The notes under the pieces were generated by a model, which ran no database searches, was not told the DNA's origin, and saw nothing but the letters and a program-made list of their open reading frames with translations. The position numbers and the translations under genes were made by a program. A stretch of 20,708 nucleotides of DNA from SYOC01 sp035575235 (lineage in GTDB: Bacteria; Desulfobacterota; Binatia; Bin18), in the NCBI GenBank assembly GCA_035575235.1, contig DATLYA010000265.1, positions 1 through 20,708 of the forward strand, given 5' to 3'. Shown here piece by piece: positions 1 through 6,516 of this stretch. Position 1 is the first letter of the stretch. Every line of letters starts with the position of its first letter.

Positions 1-1
1 T

Positions 2-415
2 GTCACGCCGAAAGAGCATCTTGGTTTACCAAATAAAGACGATGTGAAGGCCGGCGTCATCGCCTACAAAATCGCTGCGCACGCCGCTGACCTGGCGAAA
101 GGCCATCCCGGCGCGCAGGTGCGGGATAACGCCCTGTCGCAGGCGCGCTTTGAGTTCCGCTGGCAGGATCAGTTTAACTTATCGCTGGATCCGGAAACCG
201 CCAAAGAATTTCATGACGAGACGCTGCCGGCGGAAGGCGCCAAAGTAGCCCATTTCTGTTCCATGTGTGGCCCGCATTTCTGTTCCATGAAGATCACGCA
301 AGACGTGCGTGACTACGCCGCACAGAAACATCTTGATGAACAGGCCGCGTTGGAAGCAGGCATGAAAGAAAAGTCGGAAGAATTCCGCAAGGGCGGAGCG
401 GAGATTTACCGCTAG
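2..415 (+). CDS. thiC: Phosphomethylpyrimidine synthase ThiC, C-terminal part (5' end outside window)
   Basis: The open frame runs in from the left edge (codon phase starts at base 2), so this is the last ~137 residues of a longer protein. It starts with the ThiC-typical VTPKEHLGLPNKDDVKAG and carries the C-terminal cysteine cluster FCSMCGPHFCSMK (CxxC then four residues and C), which in this family binds the 4Fe-4S cluster of its non-canonical radical SAM chemistry. ThiC converts aminoimidazole ribotide to hydroxymethylpyrimidine phosphate, the pyrimidine branch of thiamine synthesis, in the cytoplasm. The GTG at 44 is internal and not a real start. The stop is followed by a perfect 10-bp hairpin (436-464). 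The upstream region, where a TPP riboswitch might lie, is not in the window. Confidence 0.96.
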   Translation, partial: VTPKEHLGLPNKDDVKAGVIAYKIAAHAADLAKGHPGAQVRDNALSQARFEFRWQDQFNLSLDPETAKEFHDETLPAEGAKVAHFCSMCGPHFCSMKITQDVRDYAAQKHLDEQAALEAGMKEKSEEFRKGGAEIYR

Positions 416-435
416 AGCAGCAGGCTGCTGTTGTC

Positions 436-464
436 GTAGAGACGCTCCGCCAGGGCGTCTCTAC
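436..464. repeat. Palindromic intergenic hairpin downstream of thiC
   Basis: Arms GTAGAGACGC (436-445) and GCGTCTCTAC (455-464) are perfect reverse complements around a 9-base loop. There is no clear T-run, so a Rho-independent terminator is possible but not clean. The GTAG...CTAC ends recur in the hairpins at 6250 and 7630, which suggests a dispersed palindrome family rather than a gene-specific terminator. Confidence 0.7.
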
Positions 465-822
465 TTTGGCTTGACGCTCGCATCCCTCTTTACGCTCTTA
501 GTCGTTGACGGCGTTCTTTCCTCCACAAGCCGTTTTGTCCTCTCGTTCCTTCTCCGCGCCTATTCTCACTAAAATATTACCGAAATATCACTCCTTTTTC
601 TTGAAAGTCCAGAGTCAGCGGCGCCTGCTTGGGGCGCCTGGTTCTGTGCGCGCAGTGGATCAACGCCGCGCTGGAGAAGCTGGTGAGTCATCATCCACCC
701 TTAAGGACGGCGCCTCAGCAAGACCATCAAGAACGGGCTGTATTGCGTCTATGCTCCTGACCTGCAGCTCCCGAGCCCGTAGCAATTTTGATGCGCACGC
801 CTCTTCGCGTTGTTCAGTCGGA
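465..822. other. Gene-poor stretch with coding-like debris
   Basis: No convincing gene is seen here. Short coding-like frames are present: one at 705-782 reads TIKNGLYCVYAPDLQLP with no start codon, and another ends at 759 with a segment reading QWINAALEKLV. They lie in different frames and none has a start plus ribosome site. This looks like the remains of one or more inactivated genes. A frame starting at ATG 791 ends in VVQSE with a TGA that overlaps the ATG of the micro-ORF at 823. Confidence 0.4.
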
Positions 823-867
823 ATGAACATTCTGTTCATGACTTTATTGCGCTTACCTGGGGAGTGA
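823..867 (+). CDS. Micro-ORF copy A (14 aa, MNILF family)
   Basis: A 14-residue frame reading MNILFMTLLRLPGE. It is the first of three copies (823, 1122, 1554) that share the peptide pattern MN-I-x-F-x-x-x-L-R-L and, upstream, GTTCAG followed by exactly five bases and then the ATG. Several differences between copies are synonymous (CTG/TTG, TTG/TTA, TTA/CTG), which favours coding, but the sample is very small. The ATG overlaps the TGA of an upstream frame as ATGA. The first bases also form a DNA palindrome (TGAACA, TTC, TGTTCA at 824-838), so a protein-binding site is the main alternative. No strong Shine-Dalgarno is seen. Confidence 0.3.
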   Translation: MNILFMTLLRLPGE

Positions 868-882
868 GGGAAGGTCCCTCAC
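864..882. repeat. Short hairpin after micro-ORF A
   Basis: GTGAGGGA (864-871) and TCCCTCAC (875-882) pair perfectly around a 3-base loop, overlapping the stop codon of copy A. No T-run follows, so it is listed as a hairpin and not a terminator. The hairpin at 1438-1462 also begins TGAGG and ends CCTCA. Confidence 0.5.
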
Positions 883-1020
883 AAAGAAGAGCGGTCTGGC
901 AGAAGAAGTTGTGAGTTGCATTCTTGTCCTGCATGGCAAATCAGATCGCACCTCGTCGGAGTACAACCGACTTAGAAGACCTGAGCAGCAGTGAAGAAGG
1001 TCGGCAGGGCGCGCGGACAG

Positions 1021-1125
1021 AGCAATGAAAAAATTCTGATTGTGGAAGACCTGGAGTGCAATCGCGACCTGCTCGTCCAGTTCTTAGAGGACATGGAGGT
1101 CGCTCTTTTTGTTCAGAGAGCATGA
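1021..1125 (+). pseudogene. Response-regulator receiver domain remnant
   Basis: The frame reads SNEKILIVEDLECNRDLLVQ followed by FLED, a clear match to the first strand, acidic pocket and first helix of a CheY-like receiver domain. It departs from the family after about 25 residues and stops at TGA 1123-1125. The expected phospho-acceptor aspartate region is missing. No ATG sits where the family normally starts; the codon before SNEK is CAG, so the start also seems lost. A further frame reads LVKPIREGG near 1173-1199 and could echo the receiver's Lys-Pro motif, but this is weak. The TGA overlaps the ATG of micro-ORF B as ATGA. Confidence 0.55.
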
Positions 1126-1166
1126 ACATTTTGTTCCCCCGTTTTTTACGCCTGCTCAAAGAGTAG
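1122..1166 (+). CDS. Micro-ORF copy B (14 aa, MNILF family)
   Basis: Reads MNILFPRFLRLLKE and stops at TAG 1164-1166. Compared with copy A it keeps M-N-I-L-F, an L/F, L-R-L and the final E, several of them through synonymous codons. It also keeps GTTCAG five bases plus one codon phase upstream, at the same distance from the ATG. It starts inside the stop codon of the receiver-domain remnant. Forty-six bases further on, a well-placed ribosome site leads into the 72-aa ORF at 1213. It may be a tiny protein, a leader peptide or a conserved DNA element. Confidence 0.35.
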   Translation: MNILFPRFLRLLKE

Positions 1167-1212
1167 GAAAGCTCATTCTGGTGAAACCCATTCGAGAAGG
1201 AGGGAAGATCCT

Positions 1213-1431
1213 ATGGCAGATTCGAGTCAGCAAAGACCCGGGCGCACAGACGCTAGCGGCATGAGGGAGCTGCTGGGCCTGAGAGCGCGGCTGGTAGGTG
1301 ATGAACTGATTGATGAACAGGGCAGGGTGCTCGCCGTAACGAATCGCCAGGCATTTCGCGTCTGGCTGCGGTCCAGCTCCGCCTTTCCGTCGTTAGCCGC
1401 GTCCGCCGCCTTGGCGCCGCAAGAGGAGTAG
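1213..1431 (+). CDS. Hypothetical 72-aa protein
   Basis: A strong ribosome site (AAGGAGGG at 1197-1204) lies 8 bases before the ATG, the best translation signal in this part of the window. The product is small and basic and has no signal peptide or membrane span. Its middle (GLRARLVGDELIDEQGRVL) looks like a genuine folded segment, while the last 20 residues are Ala/Ser-rich and may be a read-through tail. Its first residues, MADSSQ, loosely recall the MAELDQ start of the micro-ORF at 6495. A hairpin follows the stop at 1438-1462. No family is recognised. Confidence 0.5.
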   Translation: MADSSQQRPGRTDASGMRELLGLRARLVGDELIDEQGRVLAVTNRQAFRVWLRSSSAFPSLAASAALAPQEE

Positions 1432-1437
1432 GGGCAG

Positions 1438-1462
1438 TGAGGTGGAGGAACCCTCCACCTCA
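1438..1462. terminator. 11-bp hairpin after the 72-aa ORF
   Basis: TGAGGTGGAGG (1438-1448) and CCTCCACCTCA (1452-1462) are perfect complements with a 3-base loop, starting 6 bases after a stop codon. The position suits a terminator, but no T-run follows, so a dispersed palindrome is equally possible. Confidence 0.4.
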
Positions 1463-1553
1463 TACGCTTGCCTCTTCGCTTGGTGCTGATGTTTTGACCA
1501 GTGGCGGCTGAAGACCCGCTCTCCCGACTTTAAGCGCTCAGTGTTCAGCGAGT

Positions 1554-1622
1554 ATGAACATTTCGTTCCGTGTCTTTTTACGCCTTATAAAAGAACTCTG
1601 CTGGCAGAACTTGATGAGCTAA
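1554..1622 (+). CDS. Micro-ORF copy C (22 aa, MNILF family, extended)
   Basis: Reads MNISFRVFLRLIKE and continues LCWQNLMS to TAA 1620-1622. The first 14 residues match copies A and B. The extra tail matches the C-terminus of the membrane ORF at 6295-6516 (FLRKKGDLRWQNLIS). Over the last 17 codons the two sequences align without gaps and agree at 37 of 51 bases by hand count. This ties the short family to a larger small-protein family. GTTCAG is again five bases before the ATG. No good ribosome site is seen, so this may be a broken copy of the longer gene. Confidence 0.35.
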   Translation: MNISFRVFLRLIKELCWQNLMS

Positions 1623-1762
1623 ACGCTGCTGCCGCGTACGTAGAGGAGAGGGGCGTCTCAGAAAAATCTCAGAACTTTCTCATGACACTCTCACCTCAGC
1701 CAGCCATGACCCTTTCTACACTGGAAAGAAGGGAAAATATGGAAGCCATTCTTCAGAGATGA
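1601..1762 (+). pseudogene. Broken second frame related to the MAELDQ micro-ORF
   Basis: In a second frame overlapping copy C, codons from 1601 read (CTG)AELDELNAAAAYVEERG and run to TGA at 1760-1762, about 53 residues. The start matches the MAELDQL start of the ORF at 6495, but the ATG has become CTG and no Shine-Dalgarno is in place. The same overlap of WQNLxS in one frame and AELDxL in the other is therefore present at both loci. The later part has no recognised match. A remnant is the most likely reading; use of CTG as a start is less likely. Confidence 0.35.
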
Positions 1763-1809
1763 AGCACGCATACAACAACCGAGAACGCTCATACGAAGGA
1801 GAGATGCAT

Positions 1810-1920
1810 ATGTTTTGGTGGATTATCGATGGGTTTTTAGACGGCGACTGGCAACCGCTCATACTCATGGTCGTGCTTGTTCTCTCGGCGCTCGTTGCGG
1901 GAGTGATGATGTACAAATGA
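1810..1920 (+). CDS. Small single-span membrane protein (36 aa)
   Basis: Starting at ATG 1810, the product reads MFWWIIDGFLDGDWQP and then a stretch of about 17 hydrophobic residues (LILMVVLVLSALVAGVM) ending MYK. A Shine-Dalgarno AAGGAG at 1796-1801 is 8 bases from this ATG; an in-frame ATG at 1804 is only 2 bases from it and is less likely. The shape, a short acidic and aromatic N-terminus, one membrane helix and a basic end, is typical of small inner-membrane regulatory or stress proteins. The 73-aa ORF at 6295 has the same overall plan. It lies about 80 bp before the secreted-protein gene and may be cotranscribed with it. No named family is recognised. Confidence 0.55.
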   Translation: MFWWIIDGFLDGDWQPLILMVVLVLSALVAGVMMYK

Positions 1921-2003
1921 GCGCAGCCTGGAACTCGGGGGCTCGCCGAACGTGGAGGCTTCATGCAACAAGTCCAGGCTAGACGCCAAGAAGGAGAAAC
2001 AAC

Positions 2004-2432
2004 ATGAAACACCTCACCATTATTGCTGTACTCGCTTTCGCTCTCTGGATTGACGCCGTGAGCGCGGAGTCTCCAGCGTCGGGACGGTTACAGACCGTAC
2101 GCGTGACTGGAATGTTAGTCCCCGCCGAAGGCCAGCTACACGACGCGTTCCGCACCGTCAGCATCTTCGTGAACGATAAACCGTGGCGGTTCCGGATCAG
2201 CGAGGCGAAGGCGCTGACGGAGGAGCAGGGTGTGATGCTGGACACCATACAGGACGAGTCGCTGCTGAAGGACATTCGCTTCACTGGGCCCGACGCCTTG
2301 CTGCGGCGACTGCAGAAAGCGCACCAGCTGGGGCGGTTCTTGATGATTGAGGGCCAACTGGACGCCCAGGAGCGGTGGTTTCGCATCACTGCCGTCGAAG
2401 AGACCCGTGACACGTTACCGCCAGGTCAATAA
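2004..2432 (+). CDS. Secreted protein of unknown function (142 aa)
   Basis: The ATG follows a good ribosome site (AAGGAG, about 7 bases upstream). The N-terminus is a typical Sec signal peptide with a hydrophobic core and a likely cut after VSA at about residue 21-22, so the mature protein of about 120 residues should be periplasmic or exported. The mature part alternates beta-type segments (LQTVRVTGMLVPAEG, VSIFVNDKPWRFRI, RFLMIEGQLDAQERWFRI) around a helical centre with LLKDIRFTGPDALLRRL. The last part recalls small OB-fold or beta-barrel periplasmic proteins, but no family is identified. It sits on the same strand before the cyclase gene, with about 105 bp to the next small ORF. Confidence 0.8.
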   Translation: MKHLTIIAVLAFALWIDAVSAESPASGRLQTVRVTGMLVPAEGQLHDAFRTVSIFVNDKPWRFRISEAKALTEEQGVMLDTIQDESLLKDIRFTGPDALLRRLQKAHQLGRFLMIEGQLDAQERWFRITAVEETRDTLPPGQ

Positions 2433-2539
2433 CAAGAACACGGAGCGCTCGTCTATGTCACCGGTGAGCGCAACAAAAGGAAGGCGGAATTGGGCGAGTC
2501 GGCCCCGCTCAGCTTTCTTGTGTAGAAAGAAGGACCGGT

Positions 2540-2683
2540 ATGTGGGACATAATGGCGCAACCACAGCTGCTTCCTATCCTCACCAACTCCTCAGACACGC
2601 TCCCATTGCTGTTTCTCACCTGCCGCGCTGCGACCCGGGCAGAGAAGGTGGTGAAGAAGGGAACCCGTGATGACTTTCGATGA
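2540..2683 (+). CDS. Small ORF of the MWD family, overlapping the cyclase start (47 aa)
   Basis: Starts MWDIMAQPQLLPIL and stops at TGA 2681-2683, inside the first codons of the cyclase gene (14-bp overlap from ATG 2670). AAGGA lies about 5 bases upstream of the ATG. It resembles the start of the membrane ORF at 6295 (MWDLAMQPNLTAI): both keep MWD, QP-x-L, SD, L-x-LL and a later Cys. Here the hydrophobic span is short and interrupted by charged residues, so it may be a degenerate copy. If translated, the overlap would couple it to the cyclase. Just upstream, another frame reads FLCRKKDRYVGHN, which echoes the FLRKKGDLRWQN end of the 6295 ORF. Confidence 0.4.
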   Translation: MWDIMAQPQLLPILTNSSDTLPLLFLTCRAATRAEKVVKKGTRDDFR

Positions 2684-5600
2684 GGTTCTGGCTCAAGTAC
2701 AGGCGTTGCTGGCCCGCGAAGGGCGGGTCTCGTACCGTGCGTTGAAGCTGCGGTTCAATCTTGATGAAGCGTTCATTGAAGGCCTCAAGGATGAACTCAT
2801 TAAAGCCAAACAATTAGCCAGAGACGAAGAGGGCGCGGTGCTTATCTGGACCGGAAGCGGCTCTCCAGCAGAAACCTATAGTTCCGAGCCTCTACCGCTC
2901 TCCGCCTCATTGCTCTCGCTTACCAGCTCAGTAGCAGCGCCTCAGCCCCCAGCCTTTCACTTCCGGGCCTTCTCTGCCCACCGTCCTGCGGCCGAGCGTC
3001 GGCAGATTACAGTGATGTTTTGTGATCTCGTGGGCTCAACCGCACTGGCTGAGCAACTTGATCCCGAAGAACTGCACGAGGTGATGCAAGTCTACCAAAC
3101 AGCATGCACCGCTGTGGTCGAGCGCTTTGCCGGTTATATCGCCCAGTATCTCGGAGATGGATTGCTCGTGTACTTCGGATATCCCGTCGCCCATGAGGAT
3201 GACGCCCAACGGGCCGTGCGCGCAGGACTGGAGATTGTAGAAGTGGTTCAAGCGTTGCCTCTCTCGCACCTCCGGCTCCCCCACCCCTTACAGGCGCGCA
3301 TCGGTATCCACACTGGCCTGGTGGTGGTAGGCGAGGTCGGCGGCGGCGAGAAGCGTGAGACCCTCGCCCTGGGCGAGACCCCGAATCTCGCCGCACGGCT
3401 ACAAGCCCTGGCCGAGCCAGGCACGGTAGTGCTCAGCGCCGCCACTCATCGCTTGATAGCGGGGTTGTTTGCGTGCGAAGCTCGCGGTCCCTCGACACTC
3501 AAAGGAAGCTCTAGGCCTCTAGCGCTGTACCGGGTTGTGCGGGAGAGCGAAGCCCAGAGCCGCTTTGAAGTCGCGCTCCGTACAGGCCTTATGCCGCTGG
3601 TGGGTAGAAATCTGGAAGTCCATCTGTTGCAGGCGTGCTGGCGGCAGGCCGTGAGCGGCAACGGACAAATCATTCTCCTCAGCGGCGAGGCCGGCATTGG
3701 TAAATCCCGGTTAGTACAAACGCTGAAAGAGCACGTCATCGCTGAAGGCGCGACCCGCATTGAGTTTCGCTGCTCGCCCTATCATTATAACAGCGCCTTT
3801 TATCCCATCATTGAACATCTGCAGCGGCTGCTGCTGTTCACCAGCACTGACTCCCCCCAGGAAAAGCTTGAAAAACTAGAGCAGACCCTGGCGTGCTACC
3901 GCTTCCCGCAGGCGGACACGTTGCCGCTCTTCGCCGCGCTGCTCGCGTTGCCCCATCCGCCAGACGCGCCACCCATTATGTTGAGTCCCCAGAAACAGAG
4001 ACAGAAGACCCAAGAGGCGTTACTGGCATGGCTTGTAGAGGAAGCCGAACGGAGCGCTGTATATTGCGCCTGGGAAGACCTCCAGTGGATCGATCCTTCC
4101 ACCCTCGAGCTGCTGACGCTCGTGCTTGAGCAGACGCCTACCACCCGGTTGCTTGCTCTGCTCACGTTTCGGCCTGATTTCATTCCCCCCTGGCGGCCGC
4201 ATTTGCACCTTACCCAGCTGACGCTGAGCCGCTTAGGACGGCAGCAGGTGGAATGGATGGTAGCGCAGCTCACCGGAGGCAAAGCCTTGCCTCTGGAAGT
4301 GCTCCGGGAGATTGTCGCTAAGACTGATGGGGTGCCGCTGTTTGTCGAAGAGTTGACCAAGATGGTGCTGGAGTCGGGGCTGCTCACCACAGTAGACGAT
4401 CATTATGAGCTTACCGGTTCTCTTCCTCCTCTGGCGATTCCCAGCACCTTACAGGACTCCCTTATGGCGCGGCTCGATCGGCTGGCCCCGGTCAGGGAAA
4501 TCGCGCAGATGAGTGCGGCCTTGGGGCGCGAATTTTCCTACGAGCTGCTCCACGCCGTCTTGCCCTTACACGAGACCATACTCCAGCAAGGACTACGACA
4601 GTTAGTCGAGGCGGAACTGATCTATCAGCGCGGGCGGCTCCCGCAGGCTACTTACTCTTTTAAGCATGTCCTGGTGCAGGATACTGCGTACCAATCCTTA
4701 CTGAAGAGTAAACGTCAGCAGTATCATCAGCGAGTTGCCCGGGTGTTGGAAGAGCGGTTTGCAGAGACCTGTGAGACCCAGCCCGAGCTGCTGGCCCATC
4801 ACTGCACGGAGGCAGGTCTCATTGCACAGGCCATCCCTTACTGGCAACGGGCCGGGCAGAGAGCCATGGAGCGCTCGGCGAATATGGAAGCAATCAGTCA
4901 CCTGACGAAAGGGCTCCAGTTGCTTCAGACGCTTCCAGACTCCTCCGATCGGGTCCAACAAGAGCTCGCCCTGCAAATCCCTCTAGGCGTATCACTGGTA
5001 ATGACCAAAGGCTACGCAGCTCCAGAAGTAGGACAAGCCTACGCCCGCGCCCGCGAACTCTACCGACAGGTAAGAGAGACTCCTCAACTCCTCCCGGTGC
5101 TCTGGGGACTGTGGCAGTTCTATATCGTGCGGGCAGAGTTGCAGACGGCATACGAGTTGGGGGAGCAATTGCTCACTGCGGCTCAGCGCGCCCAAGACTC
5201 AACCCTCCTTATGGGAGCTCACCAGGCATTGGGAGTTACTTTATTCCATCTTGGCGAATTAGTCTCAGCGCGAGCGCACCTCGAGCAGGGGGTCGCCCTT
5301 TACAATCTTCAACAACACGGCTCACTGGCTTTTCTCTTTGGACAAGACCCTGGGGTGGCCTGCTGTAGCTTTGCGGCCTTGACTCTGTGGTTGCTTGGCT
5401 ATCCGGAGCAAGCTGGAGAGAAACTTTCCAGGGCGCTCGTCCTCGCTCAGGAACTCTCTCACCCCTTCAGTCAGGCATTCACCCACTTCTTTGCCGCCTG
5501 GCTCGCTCAGTTCCGCCGGGAGGAGCGGGAAGTCTATGAACAGGTAGAAATGTTGCTGACGCTCTCTCACGAGCAGGGCTTTCTGCAGTGGTTGGCGATG

Positions 5601-6179
5601 GGCCCTCTCCTGCAAGGCTGGGCGCTGGTCAACCGCGGACAGAGAACCGAGGGAATTGCGCAGATACGGCAGGGCCTGGCGGCCTTTCGCTCCACCGGGG
5701 CGCGGATGTTGCTCCCCTATTTTTCCGCCCTGCTGGCCGAGGCGTATGGCAGTGCTCAGCCCAAGGGCGGGTTAGGCGTGTTGACCGAGGCAGAGACAGA
5801 AATGCAGAACAGCGGAGAGCGGTTCTGTGAGGCGGAGCTGTATCGGCTGAAGGGCGAGCTGACGCTGCAACAACACAGGGAACGGGCAGCAGGGAGCGGG
5901 CAACGGGAAAAGGGTGCTGATCCCCAACCCCCGATCCTTGATCCCCAAGCGGAAACGGAAGCGGAAGCGTGTTTTTTCAAAGCGATCAATATCGCCTGCA
6001 AGCAACAAGCGAGGATGTGGGAGCTGCGCGCCACGGTGAGCCTCGCGCGGTTGTGGCAACGACAAGGCAGACGCCATGAGGCGCAACATAGGCTGGCGGA
6101 AAGTTACCACGGGTTCACCGAAGGGTTTGACACGCAGGATTTGCAAGAGGCGCAGGTGTTATTGGAGGAGTTAGCCTGA
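2670..6179 (+). CDS. Class III adenylate/guanylate cyclase-AAA-type ATPase-TPR fusion protein (1169 aa)
   Basis: Domain order: an N-terminal helical module (1-60, of the kind found at the start of these large cyclase-ATPase fusions), a low-complexity linker (62-108), a class III nucleotide cyclase domain (109-290), an ATPase of the COG3899 type (308-~600) and TPR-like helical repeats to the end. The cyclase domain has metal-binding Asp119 (FCDLVGST) and Asp163 (YLGDGLLVYFG), and Asn239/Arg243 in ETPNLAARLQ, so it looks intact. The ATPase has Walker A GEAGIGKSR (K345) and a Walker B-like WEDLQWID. ATG 2670 is preferred over GTG 2667; AAGAAGG lies upstream. It probably acts as a cytoplasmic signal integrator; whether the product is cAMP or cGMP cannot be told. 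A variable low-complexity insert lies near 5868-5975. Related small ORFs flank it on both sides. Confidence 0.93.
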   Translation: MTFDEVLAQVQALLAREGRVSYRALKLRFNLDEAFIEGLKDELIKAKQLARDEEGAVLIWTGSGSPAETYSSEPLPLSASLLSLTSSVAAPQPPAFHFRAFSAHRPAAERRQITVMFCDLVGSTALAEQLDPEELHEVMQVYQTACTAVVERFAGYIAQYLGDGLLVYFGYPVAHEDDAQRAVRAGLEIVEVVQALPLSHLRLPHPLQARIGIHTGLVVVGEVGGGEKRETLALGETPNLAARLQALAEPGTVVLSAATHRLIAGLFACEARGPSTLKGSSRPLALYRVVRESEAQSRFEVALRTGLMPLVGRNLEVHLLQACWRQAVSGNGQIILLSGEAGIGKSRLVQTLKEHVIAEGATRIEFRCSPYHYNSAFYPIIEHLQRLLLFTSTDSPQEKLEKLEQTLACYRFPQADTLPLFAALLALPHPPDAPPIMLSPQKQRQKTQEALLAWLVEEAERSAVYCAWEDLQWIDPSTLELLTLVLEQTPTTRLLALLTFRPDFIPPWRPHLHLTQLTLSRLGRQQVEWMVAQLTGGKALPLEVLREIVAKTDGVPLFVEELTKMVLESGLLTTVDDHYELTGSLPPLAIPSTLQDSLMARLDRLAPVREIAQMSAALGREFSYELLHAVLPLHETILQQGLRQLVEAELIYQRGRLPQATYSFKHVLVQDTAYQSLLKSKRQQYHQRVARVLEERFAETCETQPELLAHHCTEAGLIAQAIPYWQRAGQRAMERSANMEAISHLTKGLQLLQTLPDSSDRVQQELALQIPLGVSLVMTKGYAAPEVGQAYARARELYRQVRETPQLLPVLWGLWQFYIVRAELQTAYELGEQLLTAAQRAQDSTLLMGAHQALGVTLFHLGELVSARAHLEQGVALYNLQQHGSLAFLFGQDPGVACCSFAALTLWLLGYPEQAGEKLSRALVLAQELSHPFSQAFTHFFAAWLAQFRREEREVYEQVEMLLTLSHEQGFLQWLAMGPLLQGWALVNRGQRTEGIAQIRQGLAAFRSTGARMLLPYFSALLAEAYGSAQPKGGLGVLTEAETEMQNSGERFCEAELYRLKGELTLQQHRERAAGSGQREKGADPQPPILDPQAETEAEACFFKAINIACKQQARMWELRATVSLARLWQRQGRRHEAQHRLAESYHGFTEGFDTQDLQEAQVLLEELA

Positions 6180-6249
6180 AGCAGGCGCTCGGAAAGTTAC
6201 GTGGTCTGCGAGTGGAAATAAGAGAATAACGCCTGGTGAGTTGCAGAAT

Positions 6250-6277
6250 GGTAGGGTGAATCGTGCCCCACCCTACC
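6250..6277. repeat. Palindromic intergenic hairpin downstream of the cyclase gene
   Basis: GGTAGGGTG (6250-6258) and CACCCTACC (6269-6277) are perfect complements with a 10-base loop. The GTAGGG...CCCTAC type is a widespread dispersed palindrome in many environmental bacterial genomes. It lies 70 bp after the cyclase stop and just before the ribosome site of the ORF at 6295. Confidence 0.65.
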
Positions 6278-6294
6278 TGCGCAGGAGGACTGTC

Positions 6295-6516
6295 ATGTGG
6301 GACTTAGCAATGCAGCCCAATCTCACTGCTATTGCCGCCGAGTTTTCGGACGTGCTCTCGCTGCTGGTCCTCCTGTGCCTTGCTATTGTGGGCCTCGCCG
6401 CGAGCTTGGTCATGCTTGAAGCGGTTCGTTACTACAAATACCGCAGAAGCGCGTCCAGACTGACTATCTTTTTACGAAAGAAAGGAGACCTGCGATGGCA
6501 GAACTTGATCAGTTAA
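6295..6516 (+). CDS. Small membrane protein of the MWD family (73 aa)
   Basis: ATG 6295 is preceded by AGGAGG at about 8 bases; the upstream TTG at 6241 lies before the hairpin and is not used here. The protein starts MWDLAMQPNLTAIAAEF, has one strong membrane helix at about residues 20-45 (VLSLLVLLCLAIVGLAASLVM) and a basic tail with YYKYRRSASRL and FLRKKGDLRWQNLIS. The positively charged tail predicts a cytoplasmic C-terminus. The start resembles the ORF at 2540 and the end resembles micro-ORF C at 1554-1622. Its last 22 bases overlap the start of the MAELDQ micro-ORF. Function is unknown; a regulatory partner of the cyclase protein is a guess from position only. Confidence 0.6.
   Translation: MWDLAMQPNLTAIAAEFSDVLSLLVLLCLAIVGLAASLVMLEAVRYYKYRRSASRLTIFLRKKGDLRWQNLIS

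Noticed and set aside
824..838. LexA (SOS) box at TGAACATTCTGTTCA
   Set aside because: GAAC and GTTC are separated by five bases here, while the GAAC-N4-GTTC type needs four. The matching copies at 1122 and 1554 lose symmetry, so a LexA site is not supported.
505..867. 120-aa open frame on the plus strand
   Set aside because: Only its last ~14 residues (micro-ORF A) show any repetition. The rest is Ser/Arg-rich, has no ribosome site and overlaps other coding-like fragments in different frames.
1979..2413. 144-aa minus-strand frame opposite the secreted protein
   Set aside because: The plus-strand gene has a signal peptide and a strong ribosome site. The minus frame is Ser-rich and typical of an antisense shadow.
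2455..2670. 71-aa plus frame MSPVSATKG... before the cyclase
   Set aside because: It has GGAG in front of the ATG but reads as Arg/His/Pro-rich sequence and overlaps the better supported MWD frame. Only its FLCRKK segment is of interest as an echo of the 6295 ORF tail.
3896..4390. 164-aa minus-strand frame inside the cyclase gene
   Set aside because: It is antisense to a clearly coding ATPase domain with conserved motifs, and its product is Ser-rich low-quality sequence with no start signal.
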